Assembly (NCBI GenBank): GCA_034231615.1
Contig: CM067316.1
Location: 29,255,714-29,319,713, forward strand
DNA length: 64,000 bases
From: Meghimatium bilineatum
Taxonomy: Eukaryota; Mollusca; Gastropoda; Stylommatophora; Philomycidae
Reading direction: 5' to 3'
The translations under genes were made by a program, and so were the position numbers. The notes under the pieces were generated by a model. That model worked only from the letters and a program-made list of their open reading frames with translations, did no database searches and was not told where the DNA came from. Below are positions 1 through 11,420 of the stretch, in pieces. Positions within the stretch are counted from its first letter, which is position 1. The number at the start of each line of letters is the position of its first letter.

Positions 1-1149
1 TTAAATGAGTACAATACTACAATGACAGATTCATAAACAAATATTGGTGAATTTCTAGTATAGCCTATAGGTCTCCGTTGGGCTATAAATAGCACACTGT
101 TTACATTAACGTCACAAATTTCCCTTGAAAAACCAATCATATCAACCTTGAAAAACCAATCATATCAATTCACGCCTTAGATGAGAATTCATAGATGATT
201 AATTATTAATTCTAAACACTAATTCTAACCCTTCTCCCCTCTCCCAAAAAAAAATATAAACTATAATCCTTTTAACCCCCCCTCCCAAAATCTATAATCT
301 TACACAACTTATCTAACACTGCAGAGGTTAGGTAATACCTCAAAAGTAGAACAAAGGTCACAACGGAGACCATTACTATAAATTGGCCCAAATATCAATT
401 CAATGTGGTTGTGCCCTTGGGCCCTATAGTTTACATGACTCATAGTAGGCCTAACTTAAATATAAAATTGTGAAAATATATATAAAATGGTGGATACAAT
501 TATTCATTAAATAGGCCTAGGGCCTAAACAATTTCTTACTAAACAATCTCCCAATATTAATATATGCCTACTAGTAATAAAATTAATAAACAGTCATGAA
601 AGGGAAAAAGACTCATAACAGTAATTTACTGTTTACTCAGTAAACACAGAGAAGATTCCAGAGTGTTACTGTTGGTTATTAAACAAACTATACCTGTTTA
701 GGGCGCATCTGCCGTTTAAGATAGCATTGGTGGGAAACATTGGGATGACAACGTTCTGGAGAGAATATAACCAGATCATAATAAATAACGTCACATTTAA
801 TTTATTTTATTAGCTTTCTGAAAGCCTTTCAGAAAAAAGTTCAACTGACTGCAATTACTTACACGAATGTGTCTTTTTTGTATTAGTTTTCCTTGGATAT
901 ACAATAGCTACTACTGCACACCTTTACTTGTTTATTTCTGTAGTTATTGTAAGTGGGAATTGGTCTATACTATAATCTATTAAATTAAATATTTATTCGT
1001 GTAACAAAGTCTACAACACTTGTCAACAGTGTTGCCAACTCCTTTCATCATAAAAGCACCAGAACGTCTTTAAAAAGTACTAAACAATTTTTTAGAACAC
1101 TAAAAAAAGCACAATCAATACAAGGTAACTGCGTGAAACGTAACAACAA
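1..1149. other. AT-rich non-coding left flank
   Basis: AT-rich sequence with no ORF of useful length and no recognisable gene, RNA or mobile-element signature on either strand. It contains short homopolymer runs (for example the A-run near 246-256) and one small perfect tandem duplication, listed separately. It differs completely in composition and texture from the satellite that begins near 3130, so it is best read as ordinary intergenic or old degenerate repeat DNA beside the array. Confidence 0.6.
123..168. repeat. Two tandem copies of a 23-bp unit
   Basis: The 23-bp unit starting CCTTGAAAAACCAATCATAT occurs at 123-145 and again immediately at 146-168 with no mismatch. This is a simple local duplication. 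The unit contains a CCAAT box-like pentamer on the plus strand, but there is no neighbouring gene to regulate, so no function is assigned. Confidence 0.8.
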
Positions 1150-1286
1150 TTAGACTTACGTAAAACACAGATTTATATTTCCTCTCAATGGGACACGATA
1201 GACTATATCTAAAACTAGTGGGTAATGATGGGCAATGATGAGCACACAAGAAATCATAAAAATTACAATACACAAATCACATTCAA

Positions 1287-1312
1287 CGTTTCAACCAAAA
1301 GGTCTTATCAAG
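1287..1312 (-). other. Degenerate hammerhead-like motif, left arm
   Basis: On the minus strand the left arm reads CTTGATAAGACC, a TTTT loop, then GGTTGAAACG. This resembles the hammerhead ribozyme core order (CUGAUGA, stem-loop II, GAAA), with GACC able to pair with GGTT through a G-T wobble. The core heptamer is altered, including the position of the catalytic G, so an active ribozyme is not expected. It could be a fossil of a Penelope-like or related element end, or chance similarity. Confidence 0.3.
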
Positions 1313-1575
1313 ATACAAACAAAACATTAAAAGACGACGAATAGAAAAATTACCACAACGTCCAACGGAAATATGGAAATGATATGCCGGAAGGTCAGAA
1401 AATACATAAAAACGTAAATATATGTAGAAATATATTTACTTAATATATTTTCGTTTCGTTTCCACATATATTTACGTTTTTATATACTTTCTGACCTTCC
1501 GGCATATCATTTCCATATTTCCGTTGAACGTTGTGATACTTTTCTATTCGTCGTCTTTTAATGTTTTGTTTGTGT

Positions 1576-1602
1576 CTTGATAAAGACCTTTTGGTTGAAA
1601 CG
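1576..1602 (+). other. Degenerate hammerhead-like motif, right arm
   Basis: This is the plus-strand counterpart of the left-arm motif: CTTGATAAAGACC, a TTTT loop, then GGTTGAAACG. It has one more A than the left-arm version, so the arms have diverged slightly. The same caveat applies: the layout recalls a hammerhead core but the conserved CUGAUGA is not intact. Confidence 0.3.
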
Positions 1603-1746
1603 TTGAATGTGATTTGTGTAATGTAATTTTTATGATTTCTTGTGTGCTCATCATTGCCCATCATTGATCATTACCCACTAGTTTTAGATATAGTCTATCG
1701 TATCCCATTGAGACGAAATATAAACATGTGTTTTACGTATGTCTAA

Positions 1747-2093
1747 AAAAAAAGCACCAAATGTTTTCCTTAAAATAATACAAGATAACACATTATAATT
1801 TAGTAATATCAGTTAATATTTTTAATATTTTTATTCCAGATTGCTTGATCACAGTCAGACAATTTTTTTTTCATTTTATGTCTTTTTCCTGGTGCATAAC
1901 AGTATTTTAGTTTTGTCAATATATTTTTGCCAAAAAGCACTAGTCTCATGCCAAGAATGCACACACAAAATAATGAGATAACCCCCCCCCCCCCAAAAAA
2001 AAACCCAAAAAAAACAACATAATATTCACAATATGTTTCAAGTTTTCACATTATAGTTCTTGATTACCAGTTAATATTAGAAATATGTTATTT
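1747..2093. other. AT-rich spacer with poly-C/poly-A tract
   Basis: Non-coding spacer between the foldback element and the LINE fragment. A homopolymeric stretch at about 1981-2013 consists of a run of 13 C followed by A-runs broken by short C-runs. No gene or RNA is visible. The homopolymers are a likely place for sequencing or assembly length errors. Confidence 0.65.
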
Positions 2094-3010
2094 CTTCTTC
2101 ATCGTCGTTCTTCAGTCAGATATCAGGTCACAGCACCAATAGCTATAATGAATTGTGTGATTCGCTTCAGGTCATCCATGGAACCCCTCAAGTCTGGAAG
2201 CCGTGCCGTCTCAGTAGGCCATATTTTCTCCCTCTCTTCTTGGTAGAATTGACAGGCATGAAGAATGTGTTTTGCAGTCTCTGGGCTCAGTCCACAGTTG
2301 CACAGGTCTGTCTCGCCAATCTTCAGCTTTCGGAACATGTGACTTCTCAGTCTGTTGTGGCCAGTTCGTAGTCTGAAGATGATGGTTTGTTCCTTGTGTG
2401 ACATATGATGACAGGGGTTATTTTGTTCTGCAGTTTGGTGCATCTCCTTCCACTTTTTCTTATATTTTGCTTTTAACATGGTCTTACATTCATAGTACGT
2501 GTTATCACTTTCTATTTGTTCCAGTGATCCCTTTTCCTTGCCAGGAGATCAGCTTTTTCATTTCCATGTATGCCACAGTTACCAGGGATCCACTGCAGCA
2601 CTGTTTCTTTGGTAGTACTGCTGAGGTGTAGTAGTTGGCAGGCCATACGGCTCAAGCTCTTTGGATCTTTCAATGCCTGCAACACTGACTTTACATCTGT
2701 TAGAAAGACTACATGCCTGTTGTGACTCGGCAAGCAATCTATAAGCATTTTGGCTGCCTCTATTATGGCTTCCATCTCTGCATTGAAATTTGTGGAATGT
2801 TTGCCTGTGAGTATGTATTTTCTATTTCTTTTCCATCTGGTATTATATATATTACCGATCCTCCATCTAATACTGCTTCTTTCGCTGATATATCTGTATA
2901 TACATGTATCCATATATCCTTTAGGTACGCTTTCTGCATGTGACTCTTAGTTGTCTCTTTTAGTACTTGTATAGTAGTTTCTGTTTTTGAAATAATGCTT
3001 GGTATATTGT
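2094..3010 (-). pseudogene. Decayed LINE 3' fragment: RNase H plus C-terminal Cys/His domain
   Basis: The minus strand encodes, across several frames, the 3' end of a non-LTR retrotransposon of the same family as the three copies inside the array. From its 5' side: a stretch with VYTDIS (RNase H first Asp, DGS changed to DIS) at ~2890-2905; a frameshift near 2810; then NAEMEAI and FLTDVKSVLQAL (second and third acidic motifs) and WIPGNCGIHGNEKAD, where the usual His is Asn. After a further break a 118-codon frame (2123-2479) carries RLRTGHNRLRSHM and CNCG...H...C, matching the intact copies. Its 3' tail after the stop (GAACGACGATGAAGAAGAA) resembles theirs. RT is missing. Frameshifts and the altered residues make it an inactive, older relative. 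Confidence 0.85.
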
Positions 3011-3129
3011 GTTGTTTTGTAATGTTTTGTAGTATTTTGTATAGTTTTGTAATGTTTTTGAGAGTTTTTCTAGTGTTTTGTTAGTGTTTTGTAAAGTTTT
3101 TTTTAGTATTTTGTAGTGTTTTTGAGTAT
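3008..3129 (+). repeat. T/G-rich degenerate minisatellite at the array edge
   Basis: Irregular tandem iterations of TGTTTTGTAATG / TAGTATTTTGTA-like units, about 8-18 bp, on the plus strand. The minus strand gives a low-complexity 62-codon frame rich in Lys, Thr and Asn (2960-3148), which is a by-product. It separates the LINE fragment from the first recognisable satellite unit. It is not a canonical telomere repeat. Confidence 0.7.
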
Positions 3130-5450
3130 TAGTGCATTCTTGACACACAAATATGGTCTATTGTAGCTTTCTATGTCAGAACTGGCGTATTAGACAAGAA
3201 TTGGGTGTATTGCAGTTTAGTATGTCAGAACTACGTGTATTCTGGTCTATTACACATGATTTCGTTGTATTGCAGCTTAATACTACAGTACACTGGCGTA
3301 TAACACACAAAGTAGGTCTCTTGTTGTTTAGTACGTCAAAACTCGGTGTATTCTGACATATTACTCACAAATTCGGTGTACTGCAGCTTACTACACCAGA
3401 AATTGTATTCTGGACAACGAATTTGGTGTATTGTAGCTCACTGCGTCAGAACGGTGTATTCTGGCATATTACTCACAAATTGAATGTACTGTAACTTACT
3501 AAAACAGAACTCTCTATATCCTGGCCTATTACACATGATTTCGTTGTATTGCAGCTTAATACGTCAGAACACTGGCGTATCACACACAAATTAGGTCTCT
3601 TTCTGTTTAGTACGCCAAAAATCGGTGTATTTAACATATTACTCACAAATTCAATGTACTGAAGCTTACTCAACTAGAATTGAGTGTATTCTGGCATATT
3701 ACACATGATTTCGTTGTTTTGCAGCTTACCACGTCAGAACACTGACGTATTACACACAAATTAGGTCTCTTGCTGTTTAGTACGTCAAAACTCGGTGTAT
3801 TTTGGCATATTACTCACAAATTCAATGTACTGAAGCTTACTACACCATAACAGTGCATTCTTGACACACGAATATGGTATATTGTAGCTTTCTATGCCAG
3901 AACTGGCGTATTACAAAACAATTGGGTGTATTGCAGTTTAGTATGTGAGAACTCGGTGTATTCTGGCATATTACTCACAAATTCAATGTACCCAAGCTTA
4001 CTACACAAGAATTGAGTGTATTCTGGTCTATTACACATGATTTCGTTGTATTGCAGCTTAATACGTCAGAACACTGGCATATTACACACAAATTAGGTCT
4101 CTTGCTGTTTAGTACGCCAAAACTCGGTGTCTTCTGGCATATTACTCACAAATTCGGTGTACTGCAGCTTACTACACCAGAAATTGTATTCTGGACAACG
4201 AATTTGGTGTATTGTAGCTTACTACGTCAGAACGGTGTATTCTGGCATATTACTCACAAATTGAATGTACTGTAACTTACAACAACAGAACTCAGTATAT
4301 CCTGGCAATTTACACACTAAATTGGTATATTGCAGCTTACTACGTCAGAACACTGGCCTATTACACACAAATTAGGTCTCTTGCTGTTTAGTACGTCAAA
4401 ACTCTGTATTCTGAATATTCTGTAATCTGGCATATTAGTCACAAATTTGGTGTATTGCAGCTTACTACACCAGAAATTATTCTGGACACACGAGTTTGGT
4501 GTATTGTAGCTTACTACGTCAGAACTGACGTATTCACACGAATTGGGTGTATTGCAGTTCAGTACGCCACAAATCAGTGTATTCTGGAATATTAATCACA
4601 AATTCAATGTACTGAAGGTTACTACACTAGAATTGAGTGTATTATGGCCGATTAAACATGATTTCGTTGTATTGCAACATAATACGTCAGAACACAGGCG
4701 TATTACACACAAATTAGGTCTCTTGCTGTTTAGTACGCCAAAACTCGGTGTATTCTGGCATATTACTCACAAATTCGGTGTACTGCAGCTTACTACACCA
4801 GAAATTGTATTCTGGACAACGAATTTGGTGTATTGTAGCTCACTGCGCCAGAACGGTGTATTCTGGCATATTACTCACAAATTGAATGTACTGTAACTTA
4901 CTACAACAGAACTCTCTATATCATGGCCTATTACACATGATTTCGTTGTATTGCAGCTTAATACGTCAGAACACTGGCGTATCACACACAAATTAGGTCT
5001 CTTTCTGTTTAGTACGTCAAAAATCGGTGTATTTAACATATTACTCACAAATTCAATGTACTGAAGCTTACTCAACTAGAATTTAGTGTATTCTGGCATA
5101 TTACACATGATTTCGTTGTTTTGCAGCTTACCACGTCAGAACACTGACGTATTACACACAAATTAGGTCTCTTGCTGTTTAGTACGTCAAAACTCGGTGT
5201 ATTTTGGCATATTACTCACAAATTCAATGTACTGAAGCTTACTACACCATAACAGTGCACTCTTGACACACGAATATGGTATATTGTAGCTTTCTATGTC
5301 AGAACTGGCGTATTACAAAACAATTGGGTGTATTGCAGTTTAGTATGTGAGAACTCGGTGTATTCTGGCATATTACTCACAAATTCAATGTACCCAAGCT
5401 TACTACTCAAGAATTGAGTGTATTCTGGCCTATTACACATGATTTCGCTG
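3130..5450 (+). repeat. Diverged edge of the satellite array
   Basis: From TAGTGCATTCTTGACACAC onward the sequence is recognisably the satellite (GTATTCTGGCATATTACTCA, TTGCAGCTTA and TACGTCAGAAC boxes) but units vary in length (~49-60 bp) and differ from each other far more than in the main array. A ~1.4-kb segment repeats: a 66-codon minus frame at 3473-3673 recurs at 4875-5075 (offset 1,402) with only two residue changes. Local scrambling occurs near 4401-4440. High divergence at the border is what unequal crossing-over models predict for a satellite edge. It contains no gene. Confidence 0.9.
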
Positions 5451-6454
5451 TAGTGCAGCTTAATGCGTCAGAACACTGGCGTATACACACGAATTGGGTG
5501 TACTGCAGTTTAGTACGCTAAAACACGTTGTATTCTGGAACATTACTCACAATTTCATTGTACCGCAGCTTACTACACTGGAATTGAGTGTATGCTGGCC
5601 TATTACACATAATTTCGTTGTAGTGCAGCTTAATACTTCAGATAACAGTCGTATTACACACGAATTGGGTGTATTGCAGTTGACTACGTCACAACTCGTA
5701 GTATTCTGGCATATTACTCACAAATTCATTGTACTGAAGCTTACTACACTAGAATTGAGTGTATTTTGGCCTATAACACATGATTTCGTTGTACTGCAGC
5801 TTAATACATCAGAACACTGGCGTATTACACAAGAATTGGGTGTATTGCAGTTTAGTACGCTAAAACTCGTTGTATTCTGGCATATTACTCACAAATTCAT
5901 TGTACTGAAGCTTACTACACTAGAATTGAGTGTATTCTGGCCTATTACACATGATTTCGCTGTAGTGCAGCTTAATACTTCAGAACACTGGCGGATTACA
6001 CACGAATTGGGTGTATTGCAGTTTACTACGTCAGAACTCGTTGTATTCTGGCATATTACTCACAAATGTATTGTACTGAAGCTTACCACACTAGAATTGA
6101 GTCTATTCTGGCCTATTACACATGATTTCGTTGTATTGCAGCTTAATACTTCAGAACACTGGCGGAATATACACGAACTGGGTGTACTGCAGTTTAGTAC
6201 GCCAAAACTCGTTGTATTCTGGAATATTACTCACAAGTTCATTGCACTGAAGCTTACTACACTAGAATTGAGGGTATTCTGGCCTATTACACATGATTTC
6301 GTTGTACTGCAGCTTAATACATCAGAACACTGGCGTATTACACAAGAATTGGGTGTATTGCAGTTTAGTACGCTAAAACTCGTTGTATTCTGGCATATTA
6401 ATCACAAATTCATTGCACTGAAGCTTACTACACTAGAATTGAGTGTATACTAGC
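5451..6454 (+). repeat. Satellite, 171-bp monomers, proximal block
   Basis: First homogeneous monomers. A representative monomer is 5872-6042; the next begins exactly 171 bp later at 6043 with the same GTATTCTGGCATATTACTCA. Each monomer contains three related sub-units, two of 60 nt and one of 51 nt, and carries HindIII (AAGCTT) and frequent PstI (CTGCAG) sites. The frame 5494-6453 is open for 319 codons. This block recurs at 34751-35710 at an offset of 29,257 bp. Confidence 0.93.
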
Positions 6455-8863
6455 CTATTGCACATGATGTAGTTGTATTGCAGCGTAACACGTCAGAACA
6501 ATGGCGTATCACATACGAATTGGGTGTATTCAGTTTAGTACGCCAAAACTCGTTGTATTCTGGTATATTACTCACAAATTCATTGTACTGAAGCTTACTA
6601 CACTAGAATTGAGTGTATTTTGGCCTATTACACATGATTTCGTTGTATTGCAGCTTAATGCGTCAGAACACTGGCGTATACACACGAATTGGGTGTACTG
6701 CAGTTTAGTACGCTAAAACTCGTTGTATTATGGCATATTACTCACAAATTCATTGTACTGAAGCTTACTACACTAGAATTGAGTGTATTCTGGCCTATTA
6801 CACATGATTTCGCTGTAGTGCAGCTTAATACTTCAGAACACTGGCGGATTACACACGAATTGTGTGTATTGCAGTTTACTACGTCAGAACTCGTAGTATT
6901 CTGGCATATTACTCACAAATTCATTGTACTGAAGCTTACTACATTAGAATTGAGTGTATTCTGGCCCATTACACAAGATTTCGTTGTATTGCAGGTTAAT
7001 ACTTCAGAACACAAACGTATTAAACACGAATTGGGTGTAATGCAGTTTAGTACGCCAAAACTCGTTGTATTCTGGAATATTACTCACAAGTTCATTGCAC
7101 TGAAGCTTACTACACTAGAATTGAGGGTATTCTGGCCTATTACACATGATTTCGTTGTACTGCAGCTTAATACATCAGAACACTGGCGTATTACACAAGA
7201 ATTGGGTGTATTGCAGTTTAGTACGCTAAAACTCGTTGTATTCTGGCATATTACTCATAAATTCATTGTACTGAAGCTTACTACACTAGAATTGAGTGTA
7301 TTCTGGCCTATTACACATGATTTCGCTGTAGTGCAGCTTAATTCTTCAGAACACTGGCGGATTACACACGAATTGGGTGTATTGCAGTTTACTACGTCAG
7401 AACTCGTTGTATTCTGGCATATTACTCACAAATGTATTGTACTGAAGCTTACCACACTAGAATTGAGTCTATTCTGGCCTATTACACATGATTTCGTTGT
7501 ATTGCAGCTTAATACTTCAGAACACTGGCGGATTAAACACGAATTGGTTGTACTGCAGTTTAGTACGCCAAAACACGTTGTATTCTGGAATATTACAAGT
7601 TCATTGCACTGAAGCTTACTACACTAGAATTGAGGGTATTCTGGCCTATTACACATGATTTAGTTGTACTGCAGTTTAATACATCAGAACACTGGCGTAT
7701 TACACAAGAATTGGGTGTATTGCAGTTTAGTACGCTAAAACTCGTTGTATTCTGGCATATTAATCACAAATTCATTGCACTGAAGCTTACTACACTAGAA
7801 TTGAGTGTATACTAGCCTATTGCACATGATGTAGTTGTATTGCAGCGTAACACGTCAGAACAATGGCGTATCACATACGAATTGGGTGTATTCAGTTTAG
7901 TACGCCAAAACTCGTTGTATTCTGGTATATTACTCACAAATTCATTGTACTGAAGCTTACTACACTAGAATTGAGTGTATTTTGGCCTATTACACATGAT
8001 TTCGTTGTATTGCAGCTTAATGCGTCAGAACACTGGCGTATACACACGAATTGGGTGTACTGCAGTTTAGTACGCTAAAACTCGTTGTATTATGGCATAT
8101 TACTCACAAATTCATTGTACTGAAGCTTACTACACTAGAATTGAGTGTATTCTGGCCTATTACACATGATTTCGCTGTAGTGCAGCTTAATACTTCAGAA
8201 CACTGGCGGATTACACACGAATTGGGTGTATTGCAGTTTACTACGTCAGAACTCGTTGTATTCTGGCATATTACTCACAAATTTATTGTACTGAAGCTTA
8301 CCACACTAGAATTGAGTCTATTCTGGCCTATTACACATGATTTCGTTGTATTGCAGCTTAATACTTCAGAGCACTGTCGTATTACACACGAATTGGGTGT
8401 ATTGCAGTTTACTACGTCACAACTCGTAGTATTCTGGCATATTACTCACAAATACATTGTACTGAAGCTTACTACACTAGAATTGAGTGTATTCTAGCCT
8501 ATTGCACATGATTTCGTTGTATTGCAGCTTAATACTTCAAAACACTGTCGTATTACACAAGAATTGGGTGTATTGCAGTTTACTATGTCACAATTCGTTG
8601 TATTCTGGCATATTACTCACAAATTCATTGTACTGAAGCTTACTACACTAGAATTGAGTGTATTCTAGCCTATTGCACATGATTTCGTTGTATTGCAGCT
8701 TAATACGTCAGAACACTGGCATATTACACAAGAATTGTGTGTATTGCAGTTTAGTACGCCAAAACAAGTTGTATTCAGGGATATTACTCACAAATTCATT
8801 GTACTGAAGCTTACGACACTAGAATTGAGTGTATTCTAGCCTATTACACATGATTTCGTTGTA
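6455..8863 (+). repeat. 2,557-bp HOR, first (partial) copy, variant X
   Basis: Satellite higher-order repeat. Marker variants ATGGCGTATCACATACGAAT at 6501 and 7863 recur exactly 5,114 bp later (11615, 12977), that is two HOR lengths. The unit is about 15 monomers; 2,557 is 8 bp short of 15 x 171 because of fixed small deletions. The rare variant GATTTAGTTG (near 7660) marks this X form, which is seen again near 12770 and 60800. Confidence 0.88.
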
Positions 8864-11420
8864 GTGCAGCTTAATACTTCAGAACACTGGCGGATTAAAC
8901 ACGAATTGGGTGTACTGCAGTTTAGTACGCCAAAACTCGTTGTATTCCTGAATATTAATCACAAGTTCATTGCACTGAAGCTTACTACACTAGAATTGAG
9001 GGTATTCTGGCCTATTACACATGATTTCGTTGTACTGCAGCTTAATACATCAGAACACTGGCGTATTACATACGAATTGGGTGTATTCAGTTTAGTACGC
9101 CAAACTCGTTGTATTCTGGTATATTACTCACAAATTCATTGTACTGAAGCTTACTACATTAGCATTGAGTGTATTCTGGCCCATTACTCATGATTTCGTT
9201 GTACTGCAGCTTAATACATCAGAACACTGGCGTATTACACAAGAATTGGGTGTATTGCAGTTTAGTAAATCAAATCTCGTTGTATTCTGGGACATTACTC
9301 ATAAATTCATTGTAGTGAAGATTACTACACTAGAATTGAGTGTATTCTGGCCTATTACACATTATTTCTCTGTAGTGCAGCTTAATACTTCAGAACACTG
9401 GCGGATTACACACGAATTGGGTGTACTGCAGTTTAGTACGCTAAAACTCGTTGTATTATGGCATATTACTCACAAATTCATTGTACTGAAGCTTACTACA
9501 CTAGAATTGAGTGTATTCTGGCCTATTACACATGATTTCGCTGTAGTGCAGCTTAATACTTCAGAACACTGGCGGATTACACACGAATTGGGTGTATTGC
9601 AGTTTACTACGTCAGAACTCGTTGAATTCTGGCATATTACTCACAAATTCATTGTACTGAAGCTTACTACATTAGAATTGAGTGTATTCTGGCCCATTAC
9701 ACAAGATTTCGTTGTATTGCAGGTTAATACTTCAGAACACAAACGTATTAAACACGAATTGGGTGTAATGCAGTTTAGTACGCCAAAACTCGTTGTATTC
9801 TGGCATATTACTCATAAATTCATTGTACTGAAGGTTACTACACTAGAATTGAGTGTATTCTGGCCTATTACACATGATTTCGCTGTAGTGCAGCTTAATT
9901 CTTCAGAACACTGGCGGATTACACACGAATTGGGTGTATTGCAGTTTACTACGTCAGAACTCGTTGTATTCTGGCATATTACTCACAAATGTATTGTACT
10001 GAAGCTTACCACACTAGAATTGAGTCTATTCTGGCCTATTACACATGATTTCGTTGTATTGCAGCTTAATACTTCAGAACACTGGCGGATTAAACACGAA
10101 TTGGTTGTACTGCAGTTTAGTACGCCAAAACACGTTGTATTCTGGAATATTACAAGTTCATTGCACTGAAGCTTACTACACTAGAATTGAGGGTATTCTG
10201 GCCTATTACACATGATTTCGTTGTACTGCAGCTTAATACATCAGAACACTGGCGTATTACACAAGAATTGGGTGTATTGCAGTTTAGTACGCTAAAACTC
10301 GTTGTATTCTGGCATATTAATCACAAATTCATTGCACTGAAGCTTACTACACTAGAATTGAGTGTATACTAGCCTATTGCACATGATGTAGTTGTATTGC
10401 AGCGTAACACGTCAGAACAATGGCGTATCACATACGAATTGGGTGTATTCAGTTTAGTACGCCAAAACTCGTTGTATTCTGGTATATTACTCACAAATTC
10501 ATTGTAATGAAGCTTACTACACTAGAATTGAGTGTATTTTGGCCTATTACACATGATTTCGTTGTATTGCAGCTTAATGCGTCAGAACACTGGCGTATAC
10601 ACACGAATTGGGTGTACTGCAGTTTAGTACGCTAAAACTCGTTGTATTATGGCATATTACTCACAAATTCATTGTACTGAAGCTTACTACACTAGAATTG
10701 AGTGTATTCTGGCCTATTACACATGATTTCGCTGTAGTGCAGCTTAATACTTCAGAACACTGGCGGATTACACACGAATTGTGTGTATTGCAGTTTACTA
10801 CGTCAGAACTCGTTGTATTCTGGCATATTACTCACAAATTTATTGTACTGAAGCTTACCACACTAGAATTGAGTCTATTCTGGCCTATTACACATGATTT
10901 CGTTGTATTGCAGCTTAATACTTCAGAGCACTGTCGTATTACACACGAATTGGGTGTATTGCAGTTTACTACGTCACAACTCGTAGTATTCTGGCATATT
11001 ACTCACAAATACATTGTACTGAAGCTTACTACACTAGAATTGAGTGTATTCTAGCCTATTGCACATGATTTCGTTGTATTGCAGCTTAATACTTCAAAAC
11101 ACTGTCGTATTACACAAGAATTGGGTGTATTGCAGTTTACTATGTCACAATTCGTTGTATTCTGGCATATTACTCACAAATTCATTGTACTGAAGCTTAC
11201 TACACTAGAATTGAGTGTATTCTAGCCTATTGCACATGATTTCGTTGTATTGCAGCTTAATACGTCAGAACACTGGCATATTACACAAGAATTGTGTGTA
11301 TTGCAGTTTAGTACGCCAAAACAAGTTGTATTCAGGGATATTACTCACAAATTCATTGTACTGAAGCTTACGACACTAGAATTGAGTGTATTCTAGCCTA
11401 TTACACATGATTTCGTTGTA
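8864..11420 (+). repeat. 2,557-bp HOR, copy 2, variant Y
   Basis: Begins at the GTGCAGCTTAATACTTCAG marker (8864) that recurs at 11421, 13978, 16535 and 19092, each exactly 2,557 bp apart. Variant Y has GCGTATTACATACGAATTGG at offset ~194 where X has the ATGGCGTATCACATAC form. A 334-codon open frame (9165-10169) lies inside and is repeated in the other Y copies. Confidence 0.9.

Larger units (their letters stand above)
1150..1746. mobile_element. Foldback (long inverted-repeat) element, non-autonomous
   Basis: Two arms of about 280 bp (roughly 1150-1425 and 1464-1746) are imperfect reverse complements separated by a ~38-bp AT-rich centre. The outer ends read TTAGACTTACGTAAAACA on the left and the near-complement on the right. 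Further paired blocks include GGGTAATGATGGGCAATGAT against its complement near 1655-1675 and ATGCCGGAAGGTCAGAAA against its complement near 1490. There is no credible ORF: a 74-codon minus-strand frame at 1440-1664 is simply arm sequence. The shape fits a MITE or foldback element, or two head-to-head copies of another repeat. A target-site duplication is not obvious, so the superfamily is left open. Confidence 0.75.

Noticed and set aside
1440-1664. 74-codon minus-strand ORF.
   Set aside because: Lies wholly within the right arm of the foldback element; its low-complexity basic and polar composition and lack of motifs argue against a gene.
2153-2950. Plus-strand ORFs of 66-77 codons opposite the LINE fragment.
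   Set aside because: The minus strand carries the recognisable RNase H and Cys/His motifs; the plus frames are antisense artefacts.
2960-3148. 62-codon Lys/Thr/Asn-rich minus-strand ORF.
   Set aside because: Translation of the T/G-rich minisatellite; no evidence of coding.
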